Part shown: piece after piece, positions 39,401-50,075 of the stretch
Position numbering within the stretch: position 1 is the stretch's first letter
How the letters are laid out: each line of letters opens with the position of its first letter
NCBI GenBank assembly: GCA_032173965.1
Contig: CM063290.1
Span: 3,489,001 to 3,553,000, forward strand
Reading direction: 5' to 3'
Length of the DNA: 64,000 nt
Source: Sitta carolinensis
Taxonomy: Eukaryota; Chordata; Aves; Passeriformes; Sittidae
Program-made: the position numbers and the translations under genes
The notes under the pieces: model-generated
The model's database searches: none
What the model was told of the DNA's origin: nothing
The model's input: the letters and a program-made list of their open reading frames with translations, nothing else

Positions 39401-40570
39401 AAAGCCCTGCCCCATATTTAAATCCACGTGAAACAGAGGGGTTTTTGTCTCCTATTCCCTTCCCCAGCGTAGCCAGTGGAAGAGCAAAGCAGCCAGGTCC
39501 AGAGCAAAACTCCCTCAGCCTTTCCCCAGGGTTCCTCAAACCCTGACTCCAGTGTTGTTGAACTGATGGTGGCTTTCCTCTGGTGCTCTGAGAGAAGATG
39601 GCTTGTACAGAGTAGAGCAAGTGAGGAATGTTGGTCAAAAATCAGACAGAAATCAGTAAAATGCTAAAACTGAATCAGAGCTGGAATTGTAGGGAAACGA
39701 GTACAGCTTTTCAGTTTTTTTCAAAGCTGAGCAGAACTCTAGAGGACACATTTTCAAGGTGTCCTCCAGACTTACCTGTGCAATGTTACTCACCAGAATT
39801 TTGGTGTAATGAGTTCTCTGCAAAGCAGAACCTCAGCCTGGTGCAGGATGCCAGGTCTTAACCCAAGTCAGACCTGTCTGAACAGTCATGGTAAGTCTGT
39901 TTTGGGGTGTGCCAAGTCTCTATTTGGGCAGTATACTTCCAGCAGGTGCATTTTCCAGAAATAAACCCAAAAAAACACAGGGAAATCGTCGAGATGGGGA
40001 GGCTTCTGTAGGCACTTCATAAAAGTTTTTCTTAGTACATGTCACTTAGAGCAGCTTATCCTTGAAAAGGTGTTGTTGAAGAAGAGGAAAAAGCCTTGAT
40101 GTACAACATGAATGGCATATGTTTATAGACTGAAAGATATCTTTGGGGGCTCTTCAGTGTTTATTTCCTCTCAAGCCTTTTAAATATTCATTGTTTTGTG
40201 GTGAACTCCATCATTGTGTGTGTTTATGGATTCACACATACTGGAGTGCTAATTGCTGTTGTTTAGAGAACTCTTGAAATCTGTTCAGGTATAGCAGAAT
40301 AACAATAAAATGTACTTTTTTGTCCTACTTCCAATGTAATACAAACTCGGTTTCCTGCTGTTTAAAGCCTCGTTGCTGCTCTGTGAAAAATGTTGTCCAG
40401 CAACAAAGAGCATCCAGAAAAACAGCAGCTTTACTCACCAGATGCTGTCACATTTTTTCCCAGTCTAATCTCTTACAGCTACTTCGTCATTAGTTGTAAC
40501 AATGGCAGGTAAGCCCATTTTCAGGCAAAAAGTGACCTTTCAGTTGACAGTGTGCTCTAATTGGTTTCAG
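36440..40570 (+). other. MEGF6: Intron 3 (4.1 kb)
   Basis: Donor GTGAGT, acceptor TTGGTTTCAG. It has a short CA run near 36975-36990 and one CR1 fragment at 38331-38478. Nothing else is recognised; the remainder is unique A+T-rich sequence. Confidence 0.85.
38331..38478 (+). mobile_element. Short CR1 LINE 3' fragment
   Basis: Sense orientation; only the 3' portion remains: CCCCATCCCTGGAAGTGTCC, GGAGCAGCCTGGGATAGTG, AGGTCCCTTCCAACCCAAAC, and a degenerate tail at GGGATTCTGGGA. Confidence 0.88.
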
Positions 40571-40693
40571 TGATAGACCCCTGCACAAGTGGGAATGGAG
40601 GATGCTCACAAATCTGTCAGAATGAGAGAGGAATTGCAAAATGCGAGTGTCATCCAGGGCATTCTCTTTCTGCAGACAAAAAGTCCTGTTTAG
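40571..40693 (+). CDS. MEGF6: MEGF6 local exon 4: EGF module without full calcium signature
   Basis: A 123 bp, phase 1-1 exon with acceptor GGTTTCAG and donor TAG|GTAAGA. It encodes a module starting VIDPC with six cysteines. The Glu of DxxE before the first cysteine is replaced by Pro. The aromatic residue of the hydroxylation consensus is Ala (CQNERGIAKCEC), so calcium binding is doubtful. The order, and the GxAKCEC end, fit the module I recall after the AINSC module in mammalian MEGF6. It is more A+T-rich than the neighbouring exons. Confidence 0.93.
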
Positions 40694-43276
40694 GTAAGAA
40701 ACTCTGCACTCTTTATTGTGAAGAAAGTTATTAATCAGTGCTCTGGCTGACTGAGCTGTGAGTGGAAAGGAAAATGTTATACAAATACATGTGTGCATTT
40801 TGAAACAGCGTTTGTCTCTGTGATATTCACATCAGCCCATGGTCTTGAAGGATTTTTGTAGTGATGAAAATTCCTCTCTGATCTCCTAAGTCATGCTTTC
40901 TAGCAACTGGGATTGTGAATGCTGTGGTGTTATTCTTGTAGGGTCCCTTTAAAATAATGTCCCAGATACAGCTCCTGGAAAACTGGTTCAAGTAAAACTC
41001 TGAACCAGGTCACTGAAAACCTATTTAGAATTCAAAGGGCTTTTTAGCTGAAGAAATGTTTCCATATTAATGGAGGAACTACTGTGAAAGAAGAAGTCAT
41101 GATGTGTAAGATTTCCAAAGAGAGGAGCTTAAAAAGTTGAATTCTAAAGTCCTGTATTTAGTCTGGGGTTGTAGCATTTCTGACACGAAATTTGGGGGAA
41201 TTAGAGATCAAAACACCTGCTTTTCTCTTTCAGTGAAACTCTTGGAAGATAGTTTAGGAGTTTTATGAAGTAAAAAGCATTTGTGGACTTAATGGTGCAC
41301 AGATTTTTAACAGCCAAGTCAGGATCAGGGTGTGTATATATATTTATATATACACACACACTTATTTTCTGCTCCTCTTTTGAAAACTTGGCCAAAATCT
41401 TGCCAATATTTAAATTATTATCTCGTATAAGGGGTGCTGGGTGCCTTTCAAAATATTTACTTCCTACCCTGAGTATTTTACTCAGTTGCCTGTATGCCTT
41501 CTGTGAGTAGAATGGCAGATCTTTAGTGATTCTCTCTTACTGGAATTACTCATGAGTAATGACTGAAAATAAGAACTATTTTTAAGTAATGCACTGATAA
41601 TGATTGGATGGAAACAACACTGGGTTTAGCAGTAGGGTCAGCCTGTTGTTCGTTTTATCTCAGATGCACATTGACATTTCCCTTGATTTATGTATAAACT
41701 GAATCACTGAGTTAACTTGCACTGTTATATATTGGAACAAATTTTCTCCCCAGCCTCATGGCAACAATCTTCTGAATCATTAAGCAGCATGTCATACTAT
41801 GGATATACAATTATTGGTTTTTCCTCCTAGAAGTTACTCAAAGCCTTTTGCAAAATTCAAGCTGTTGTTTGACTCTCTGGAAACCGAGCTGGAAGGAGAC
41901 AGAGGGCAGCTGAAGTGTCACACTTCAGCTATTAGCTGTAGGACAGGAAGAAACCTGTGCAGGATGGAGGCTGTGGCTCAACTTTTGATTTTTCTATTTA
42001 AAAAGAAGAAGAGAAAAGAGTATTTACAGCGTTGGCCAGCACAGTGTACTCGCAAACTGACAATTAGAGAAAAAAGAGAAATAACCCATTTTATTCTAAG
42101 CAGCAGCTGCTCCCATGGCTGCTTCAGAGAAGCTGTCATTTGTCCTGAAATTTTCATGAGCCAGTGTGTGGTGTTTGCACTGCCTGGGGCCTCTCTTTGT
42201 GAGGAGCCTGATTGCATCCATCAAGCTCCTTGTGCTCAAGTGCAGGGGCCACGGGCACAGCACTGGGCACAGCACATGTGGAGGGACAAAACTGTTAGAA
42301 GGTGATTTTCTGGGATAAGAAGTGAAGAGCTGCACATCAGATTGCTCCCTGCCGGTTTCAAGACACTGACCCAGCATTGGTGCAATAAATAATCTGTATT
42401 TTGCCAGAAAGATGTCAGAATGGGAAGGAACAGGAGATGGGTCAGGGGGTTGCCAGGTGTGATACCAGTCTTTGCACAGAGGTCAGTGTTCTGTGCAGCT
42501 GTATTTAGTGGAAATTTTTGTAGGTTTTGTTTTGGTTTTTGTTTTTTAACTAATTGCTTAAAAGTACTTTTATGTTCCACTGAGATTTTAGGAAGATGGA
42601 CACGTTTGGGGCATTTAACTCCAAAATACAGACCAGCAAGTGTGAAGCTGAGGAGCAGCCTGCTTGACAGAGGACTGGGGGAAGAGCAGCCTCCCCACTT
42701 CAGCACCCTTTGCTCTGCTCACAGGGGTGGAGGAGCTGCTGTGGCTGCAGCAGGTGCCTCCCCACTGCACTGCTGCAGAAGCAGCGGCAGGATTCAGGGA
42801 TGAGCTGTCCCCATTGTCCCTGCTGAAACCCAACCACCACTTAATCCAGACCATTTGGCATTCAGAAAACAATCAGCCATTTCCTGTTCCTTTAATTTAA
42901 CTATAATGGCTTGGAGGACATGGTGGTGATTTCAGAGTTTTGGAGGTTCCTTCTGGGCTCTTCACACGAGCTCTTCTTTTGCCATTGCTCTTTTTACCGG
43001 AATAATAAGTTGTTTTGGTTTGATACTGCAAATGTAATGTTTGTTACTGTAAATGTTCACACTGAGAAGTTCAAGGTCAATGGGGCTCAGGAAAAAAAAG
43101 ATTGTTCTGGAGAATAATGTAGGCATAATGCTGCTGGGTTCATCGGGTGCTGTCCTTTGCAGACTGGCCCCGGGATAATCCTTCCAGCAGATACCTGGAA
43201 GCACAGCCACGTCCACGTAAAGCAGCATTATTTTTTATCTCCGTACTCATCTGAAGGACTTTCTCTCTGCTTGCAG
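40694..43276 (+). other. MEGF6: Intron 4 (2.6 kb)
   Basis: Donor GTAAGA, acceptor CTGCTTGCAG. It contains a TG/TA/CA palindrome at 41330-41357. I see no CR1 here. A 168-codon + strand frame at 41799-42305 has no recognisable domain and no usable splice sites, so I do not call it a gene. Confidence 0.85.
41330..41357. repeat. TG-TA-CA inverted repeat
   Basis: GTGTGTATATATA is followed after two bases by its exact reverse complement TATATATACACAC. The perfect 13-base arms could extrude as a hairpin or cruciform. It most likely arose from a simple TG/TA microsatellite. Confidence 0.85.
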
Positions 43277-43399
43277 ACGTTGATGAGTGTGCCGAGGGCA
43301 GAGCCAGGTGTGCCCATCGCTGTGTGAACACCCCGGGCTCCTTCAGCTGCGCCTGCAGCCCCGGCTTCGAGCTGGGGGCGGACGGGCGGCAGTGCTACC
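43277..43399 (+). CDS. MEGF6: MEGF6 local exon 5: calcium-binding EGF module
   Basis: A 123 bp, phase 1-1 exon (acceptor CTTGCAG, donor ACC|GTAAGT). The module begins DVDEC, with six cysteines and a good hydroxylation site ([12 protein letters not shown]). The end, [11 protein letters not shown], is nearly the same as the [11 protein letters not shown] that I recall in mammalian MEGF6 just before the RIEMEIV linker. The last base, C, joins GC of the next exon to make Arg. Confidence 0.95.
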
Positions 43400-45896
43400 G
43401 TAAGTGACCCCGCTCAGCCTCCTCGCTGCTCCTGCTGGGCTGGCTCCTCTCTGGGATCAGCGCTCCCAGATGAATAAACGCGTGCAAAAGCTCAAGCTTA
43501 ATACTGTTCTCTTCCTCTGCCGCTGCTGCTGGGTTTGCAGGGTGACACGTTCCTAAGCCTGTGTTCACAGACCTTAATTACTGCCTTTCAAAGAGCAAAT
43601 AGCCCTCTTGGTTTATCTCCAGAGGCTGGTGAGCTCTGCTGCAGAGCCACCAGAATGCTGCTGCTCTGTGAAATGTATTCATTGCTGCCCTCCTCCTCCT
43701 CCCAGCTTTCTTAGAGATCTGATGTAAGAGAAAACCAACATGATGTTCTGCTCTTGTCTTTACCTGTCTGGGTTTACTTGTGTTTCTCCTGAGATTATTG
43801 ACACTATTAAGAGGATGCTTTTAAAAAAAGGCAACAAAAAAAGGTAGATTTGGGATGAAAAAACAGCTGAACGACTCCAACTTCCCAAACTAAAGCGAGC
43901 CCTGTTGTCTTTCCTCACATGCTTACCTCTTGCCAGCGGGGTTTCTTAATCAACACGGCTTTTCTGGAGAGGGGGCTGACTCCCAGTGCTGTTAGCTGAT
44001 AGGTGATCCCTGGCCTGCCCTTGAGGGCAAATTTAGATTAATATAGGAGGTGATGTGGAAGAGCTGGGGCTATTATGGACCTAACATAAGCTCCCTGGAA
44101 TGCAGACAAAAGCATGACCTGTTTTAGCAAGAGGTGGGCAGAGATCATTCAATCTAATAATACTGTGCAAGAGCTTTCAGCAGAACTTCCTTAGGAAAAT
44201 ACGCTGCATGCCAGAGAATGAGTGCTTTATTTAAGAATGTGTGTGTAAGAAATAGTTATTAAGAATGAAATAGGAATGAAATCCAGTTTCAAAGCATTAA
44301 CATACATTAAAAACAAAACCCAATTATCTGAAAGACATCCTGGAGAGTTATTTCATAGGTGATGGGGAATTGTGAGTGGTGCAATGGCAGAGGAAATGTG
44401 ATTAATATATAGATATGAAATCTTCTGTCATAGGCATAAGAAAGAGGTTTAGACCACTTAGATTTCATTGCGCTTTTCTGATCATAATTTTTCTGGATGT
44501 TCAGTGGATCTCAGGGGATGGTGATTCTCTGTGCCTCATGTACAATATTGCAGAGCAAACAATAAAAATAAAAACATTCTGCATATATTTATGATCAGGA
44601 TTATCCCAGTGTTTGAGCAGTTTACAATCTTTGTTTATTCTTTCATTTCCCCAGTGGCTGGGGGAAAGCTGGCATTTCAGTTTTACTGATGAAGAACCGA
44701 GACAAAGTAAATGATGAAGATCATGTATAAAGTCAGATTCTGCATTTAATCGCTGGTTTACTAAATCCCAGCTTAACACACTGGACAGGAGACACGATTT
44801 CTTCTCCCTGGTACAAATAATCACACTATGCATGAGATGTAGAGATAGTTATTCTCTTATTTTATACCCCTTCCAGCTGGAATTACATTTCTTGTTGGCA
44901 AGCAGGTTGCTCCCTGGGAGCACAGGAGGGGCAGGACGAGAGCTCGCCAACACAGATGTGTCTGGGGAAATTCTGTGCCAGATCTGAGGGCCACCACTCT
45001 GTGCTGGGGTGTTTCTGGAAATACAGTGGCTCCTTTAGGAAGGGAGCTTCTCAGTTTCCCTACATAGTAGGAGAAATTATTTTGTCTCTAACTAGCTCTG
45101 TAACAAGACAAGCTGGCTAATCCTTCCTGAAAAACTTTATGACTGACCCTGTGGTTTGGTTTCATCCTGGAGAAATCACCTAATGAAGTGGCCAGGTGTT
45201 CCCTTTTGACGTGAGGGTTCCCATTGGATATAGCCAGGATGTTCTGAGGGCAGAGCAGTGCAGCCACGTGAGGAGGGCAGGGAAGTCTGTCAGGGCAAAG
45301 GGGGCTGGCAGTGGCACTGTGCCACCCTGTCTTAGCTGGAGGGGACAAAGTCTCAGCAGAGGAGCTGCTGTGTCCCCCTGGAAGGGACATCCAGGAACCA
45401 GAACCCAGGGATAGTTTTGCATTGTGGTTGGGTGTCCATTTCACCAGCAGGACTCTGCTGAGGAAGTTTCAGTGCCTTTGTGTTTGGGGGGTGTTTCAGA
45501 ATCCAGCCTTCGCCATTGCTGTGCAAAACTCAGAGCTGCTCTTTGGGAAGAGTATCAGGCTGGGTTCAAGGGCACCACTTGGGCTCCTCAGTTGGTTCTG
45601 TTCCTCCTCTGGGGCAAGCTTTGTGTCCAAACAAAGCACAAACCTGAGGAAACCTGGGAAGGCTCCCATAGCAGGTGGCTGCTGGAACACTGAGCCAGCT
45701 TCACAGGGCTGAATTGAGAGCATCCCCTGTTCTGACACAGAGACAGACACCTGGAGCTCAGAGACTCCAGGGCCTGCTCTTCTGGGGAGGGGGTGTGAGC
45801 TGATTATCCTCACTGCCACAGCCCTCACAGCTGCTGCTTTACAGTGACTCCCCCGGGTTGGCTTTCTAACATGCTTCTGATTTATTTCTCTGCAAG
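43400..45896 (+). other. MEGF6: Intron 5 (2.5 kb)
   Basis: Donor GTAAGT, acceptor TTCTCTGCAAG. No repeats or exon-like frames recognised; unique sequence throughout. Confidence 0.85.
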
Positions 45897-46034
45897 GCAT
45901 CGAGATGGAGATCGTGGACAGCTGCCGGGAGGGGAACGGCGGCTGCTCCCACCACTGCGAGCACACGGCAGCGGGGCCGCGCTGCTCCTGCGGGCACGGG
46001 CTGCGCCTGGGCACGGACGGCAGGACCTGCACGG
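45897..46034 (+). CDS. MEGF6: MEGF6 local exon 6: EGF module with RIEMEIV linker
   Basis: A 138 bp, phase 1-1 exon (acceptor CTGCAAG, donor ACGG|GTAAGG), 46 codons. The split Arg codon followed by IEMEIVDSC reproduces the linker I recall in mammalian MEGF6 (RIEMEIVNSC), which fixes the acceptor at this AG. It has six cysteines. There is no calcium signature, and the hydroxylation motif is absent (CEHTAAGPRCSC). The last 11 exon bases and the donor have been copied many times into the intron that follows (see the 21 bp minisatellite). Very G+C-rich. Confidence 0.95.
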
Positions 46035-46640
46035 GTAAGGGCAGGGCAACAGTGAACGCACAGTACAGCTGAAACTGCTGGTAGGGCAGAGCAACAGTGA
46101 ACTGCACGGAAGCTGAAACCTGCTCGGGTAAGGGCAGAGCAACAGTGAACCTGCACGGGTACAGCTGAAACCTGCTCGGGTAAGGGCAGAGCAACAGTGA
46201 ACCTGCATGGGTAACAGCTGAACCTGCACAGGTAACAGCTACACCTGCTCGGGTAAGGGCAGAGCAGCAGCTGAACCTGCATGGATAACAGCTGAACCTG
46301 CTCGGGTACAGCTGAACCTGCACGGGTAAGGGCAAAACCTGCACACGTAACAGCTAAACCTGCATGGGTAAGGGCAGAGCAACAGCTAAACCTGCACGGG
46401 TACAGCTGAACCTGCACAGGTAAGGGCAGAGCCTGCATGGGCAACAGCTGAACCTGCATGGGTAAGGGCAGAGCCTGCACAGGTAAGGGCAGAGCAACAG
46501 CTACCCTTGCACAGGTAACAGCTGAAACCTGCATGGGTAAGGGCAGAGCAACAGCTAAACCTGCCCAGGTAATGGCAATCCCTGCCCAGGTAATGGCAAT
46601 CCCTGCCCAGGTAATGGCAATCCCTGCCCAGGTAGCCGTG
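46024..46640. repeat. 21 bp minisatellite seeded on the exon 6 splice donor
   Basis: The first unit includes the last 11 bases of exon 6 (CCTGCACGG) and the true donor GTAAGG at 46035. Two alternating 21 bp units follow, with the forms CCTGCAYGGGTAAGGGCAGAG and CCTGCAYGGGTAACAGCTGAA written here as types only. Nine more GTAAGG sites occur, at 46128, 46180, 46253, 46326, 46368, 46420, 46462, 46483 and 46537. The array ends in three units of CTGCCCAGGTAATGGCAATC plus one base (from 46561). Long antisense frames across it are artefacts. Confidence 0.95.
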
Positions 46641-48857
46641 CTGGCAGCAGGTGTGGAGGGGCCCGGGAGCCTGCAGGGAGCTGTAGCTCAGGGAACACCT
46701 CCCCGTGCCTCCCCTCCTCCTGCACGGGTTCATTAACGCCTTTCCCGGCGCTCCCTCAGCCCTGCCCCAGCTCGCCTGGCTCTGGGAGCTCCTGAGACGT
46801 GTCACTAACGAGGGGACGGTGGCAGTGGCACTGGTGCATCACCGTGGCCGTGTCTCTCCCCAGGCCTGGCTTTGCTTCCCTCCCCTCCTCGGCGGGGGCT
46901 GGAGGAGGTCGGCTGTGGCTGGAATAGCAGCACCACTGCTCCCAAGGGCTCCGTGCACAAAATCCGTGCTCCAGAGTCTGCTGTGTTCCCATCAGCTTTG
47001 CTCAGTGATGAGGTTACACTTCTGCCTGTGAGAAGTCTCACTTGGGAGGTGAAAGCAACAGAGTTAGGTTTGGGGTTATTTTGAGACAAGAGCTTAAAAA
47101 ATTCATTCATATTTTAAGCAATTCCACTTTGAGATTTTTCTCTGTGTGTTTGTTTTATGTTTTTGTTTTGTTTATGGCTTTTGCCATGCAAACTGTATCT
47201 CATTCTGCTTTGGGCTTGCTGTCACTATGCCATTACAATTTTTAAGAATAGCCAGGAAGAGAGGGGGGATGGTAAAAGGAACAGCACCACAAAGCAGAGA
47301 GTGGTGAGATATGAGATGATGAGAAGAGGTAGAGAGTGGGAGCACTGATGAGTGTGAGAGGCATTACAGACAAAAGGAGTCTTGCAAGGAAAAAAAGCCA
47401 TGTGCAGCAGAGAGGAGGAGCAGGGGAGGAGGGAAGCACTGAGGGCTGCAAGGGCTGGTGATGATAGAGCTTAAAAAGCAAAACAGAAAATGTTTGGGAC
47501 ACAGATTTGGAGCCAGAACCTCGCAGGGGTGGGTGGTTTACACAGTCTTGTCTGTACAACTGACAGGAGGCAAAGCAGCCTCCTGCCCACATCCCAGCTC
47601 AGTGACCTGCTCCTGGGGATTTCGGATACTCCAGACACAGCAAGGGAAGGGGGAGAATGCAGAGGAGGGCTGAGGACATAAAAAGTTGCTCTTAACAGCA
47701 AAAATCTCCTTTCTCTTGGATGCAGATTTTGCATTCCTACACAAACAAGGGGCTGTTGCTGGAACCCGGAGCGAGGTTTCACCTGATGTACTGCAGAGGA
47801 GCTCAGCTTGTGACATTTCTGGAAAACACTGCCTTCCAATAACCTGCATTAATCATTTTCACACTGACCTCCTCACCTCGATTGATTAATTACATTTTCT
47901 TTCTCCTATCCGTGTTTCCTCATAAAGTTGGTGCTCCTTCCAAGGTTAATTGAGACAGTGACCTTTCCCATCTGCAGCTGCTCAGCCAGGCCACGTTCAG
48001 AAGCATTTTGCAGACTCAGCATTGACAAGGTGGCCCTTGGATGGCCACTGACCTGCTCAGCAGCCTGACAGCAGCCAGGAGCCTGCAGCGCACAGATAAC
48101 AGCTCAGCTCTCCTATCTAATCACCACAACAGTGGTGTCAACGATACCAATTTCTGAGTGGGCACAGAGCAGGAGGAGGCAGCAGGAAATCAGTTATCAA
48201 AAACTACAATTGAACCTTCCAGGCTGCTGCTGTCCAGCAGGTGCCTGCTGGGATGAGAGCATTGTTAGTTTGCACTGAAAAAGGTTGAATGTAAAGAAAC
48301 CTAAATGGTCAAATGGAGGTTACTGTTAAACAGAAAGTTTCTGAGGGCTGGTGGGTCCTTGCTGTTGCCTCTTTTCATAGAACCATAGAATATTCTGAGT
48401 TGGGACACACAAGGATCATTGAGTTCCATTCCTGGCCCTGCACAGACACCCCAACAATCCCACCCTGGGCATCCCTGGGGGTGGTGTCCAAACCCTCTGG
48501 CAGCTTCAGGGCTGTGCCCATTCCCTGGGGAGCCTGGGCAGTGTTCCACCCACCCTCTGGGGGAAGAACCTTTTCTGATATCTCGCCTAAAACTCCCTGA
48601 CACAGCTCCAGCCATTCCTCCCTCGTGTCCTGCCCTTGCTCACCAGACCAGCTGCTGTTTTGCAAATCCCCTCATGGCAGCTCAGACTTGTGGAGAAGAT
48701 GCCCCTCCCAGGACACGGAGCGTCCTGGCTGATGTGGCAGAAGGTAGAAGGCAGCTGCTGTCAGCATTCAGGATCCAGACAGTGTTTATGTGGTTGAAGG
48801 GAGGTGTAGAGCAGGGAGTGCTGCAGCACAGGAGCTCTGAGCAGGGCTGTGGCAGCA
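46641..48857 (+). other. MEGF6: Rest of intron 6 between its two minisatellites
   Basis: Intron 6 spans 46035-48974, with donor GTAAGG and acceptor TTCCTTGCAG. Between the repeat arrays it holds one CR1 fragment (48377-48665). The remainder is unique, including a G+C-rich stretch near 46660-47000. No exon-like EGF frame is present. Confidence 0.85.
48377..48665 (-). mobile_element. CR1 LINE 3' fragment
   Basis: Antisense on the + strand: CATAGAACCATAGAATATTC, GAGTTGGGACACACAAGGAT, TGGCCCTGCACAGACACCCC, TTCCCTGGGGAGCCTGGGCA and TCCCTCGTGTCCTGCCC. The block order fits a distinct CR1 subfamily from the other copies here. Confidence 0.88.
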
Positions 48858-48956
48858 GCTGGGGGTGCCCCAAGGGCTGGGGGTGTCCCAAGGGCAGAAT
48901 GTGCTGGGGGTGTCCCAAGGGCAGAATGTGCTGGGGGTGTCCCAAGGGCTGATTGT
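48858..48956. repeat. 27 bp minisatellite next to the exon 7 acceptor
   Basis: An 18 bp partial unit (48858-48875) precedes three 27 bp units starting at 48876, 48903 and 48930. All are based on GCTGGGGGTGTCCCAAGGG, with a CAGAATGT or CTGATTGT end. The array stops 18 bases before the acceptor AG of exon 7, so it occupies the zone where branch point and pyrimidine tract usually lie. The tract CTGCCCTTTCCTTGCAG is still intact after it. Confidence 0.95.
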
Positions 48957-48974
48957 GCTGCCCTTTCCTTGCAG

Positions 48975-49097
48975 AGGTGGATGAGTGTGAGACTGGGGAG
49001 TCCTGCTGCTCCCAGTTCTGCATCAACCACGTGGGGGGCTACGAGTGTGCCTGCAAGGCAGGGTTCCAGCTCAGCACTGATGGCTGCTCCTGCGATG
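48975..49097 (+). CDS. MEGF6: MEGF6 local exon 7: calcium-binding EGF module with eight cysteines
   Basis: A 123 bp, phase 1-1 exon (acceptor TTCCTTGCAG, donor GATG|GTGAGC). It begins EVDEC and has the hydroxylation motif (CINHVGGYECAC). It has eight cysteines rather than six: a CC pair before the third canonical cysteine, and a C-x-C end (DGCSCD). I recall the same pairs in mammalian MEGF6 (SPCCQQVC and DGCGCE), so an extra disulfide in this module is probably conserved; that pairing is an inference. Confidence 0.94.
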
Positions 49098-49952
49098 GTG
49101 AGCATGGGGCAGGGGTGGCTGGGCTGCAAGGGGCTCAGGCTCACTTCATTCCACCCTCACTGTGGGCAGGGACACCTTCCACTAGACCAGGCTGCTCCAA
49201 GCCCCATCCAGCCTGGCCTGGAGCACATCCAGGGATGAGGCAGGCACAGCTGCTCTGCCCAGCCAGGGCCTCACCACCCTCACAGGGAAGAATTCCCTGC
49301 TGCATCCAATCTAAACCTTCTCTCTGTTAGACTAAAGCCATTCCCTCTTGTCCTGCATCATTCCATGCCCTTGTCAAAAGTATCAGTGGCTCAGTCTGAC
49401 TGTTCAGAGCCCAGGGTAGAAGAAATGCTGCCAAAGCCCTTTGCAGGGTTTTGTGGGCACTGCCCTCATGAGAGTCACTGACCCTGTGCCAGCTTTGCTG
49501 ATCAGGTTTTACAAATGTGTAATTTCCACTTTGTGAGGCTGGAATACAGGAATAACTCAACATCCAGCGTGGGGAAGTAGGGATGTAGGAGATGAGCCAG
49601 CAGAGAGAAACTTTCCCTCCTCTCTCCATGGACACTGTATATTGATGTGTGTTAAAACACTCCTTCCACAAAAGAAAAGCCCTCAAAATAACTGAAGGAT
49701 CAACCGAGTTTAACAGCTTAAAGCATCTGTTTTCACTCGAGACAAAAACATCACTGAAATAATCTGCTCCCTGTTGCCCTGAAATGTTTTCATACCTCCA
49801 ATACCAGAGAGAAACAGAGAGCCCCAAAACACATAAGGAAAAATTGTGTTTTCTTATGTATAGAATAATTTGTCAGATGCAGCTGGGCACAGCATTGGCT
49901 CTCCAAGCAGAAGCACTTGTTCCTAATCACCATTTATGTCTGGTTTTTCTAG
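49098..49952 (+). other. MEGF6: Intron 7 (855 bp)
   Basis: Donor GTGAGC, acceptor TGGTTTTTCTAG. A CR1 fragment fills 49148-49375, beginning only about 50 bp after the exon. Nothing else is recognised. Confidence 0.88.
49148..49375 (-). mobile_element. CR1 LINE 3' fragment
   Basis: Antisense on the + strand: CTGTGGGCAGGGACACCTTC, CCAGGCTGCTCCAAGCCCC, AGGGCCTCACCACCCTCACA, AATCTAAACCTTCTCTCTGT and CATTCCCTCTTGTCCTGC. The extreme 3' tail is absent or diverged. Confidence 0.9.
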
Positions 49953-50075
49953 ATGTGGATGAATGTCGTCTGGATAATGGCAACTGTGACCATTTCTGTG
50001 TGAATTCCCTGGGGTCCTACGAGTGTGCCTGTAAGGAGGGCTACAGGCTTGGGGATAGCAGATGGGCCTGCGTGG
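49953..50075 (+). CDS. MEGF6: MEGF6 local exon 8: last calcium-binding EGF module before the linker
   Basis: A 123 bp, phase 1-1 exon with acceptor TTTTTCTAG and donor GTGG|GTGAGT. It begins DVDEC, has six cysteines and a complete hydroxylation consensus ([12 protein letters not shown]). It corresponds to the DVDECASSRGGC module that ends the first EGF array in mammalian MEGF6 as I recall it. The sixth cysteine lies in RWAC, where a G before the Arg is commoner. Confidence 0.94.

Noticed and set aside
41799..42305. A 168-codon + strand frame in intron 4
   Set aside because: It has no recognisable domain, signal peptide, cysteine pattern or flanking splice sites, and its composition is like intron.
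45496..46534. Antisense open frames of 222 and 282 codons
   Set aside because: They read through the 21 bp minisatellite and exon 6 in reverse. A repeat of 21 bp keeps any frame open, and no domain or splice context supports a gene.
46561..46640. Possible CRISPR-like array (regular 21 bp units)
   Set aside because: The units are contiguous, without spacers, and continue the minisatellite; the DNA is a vertebrate gene.
48682..49238. Several overlapping frames on both strands around exon 7
   Set aside because: They are shadows of exon 7 and the 27 bp minisatellite; only the + frame with DxDEC and correct splice sites is coding.
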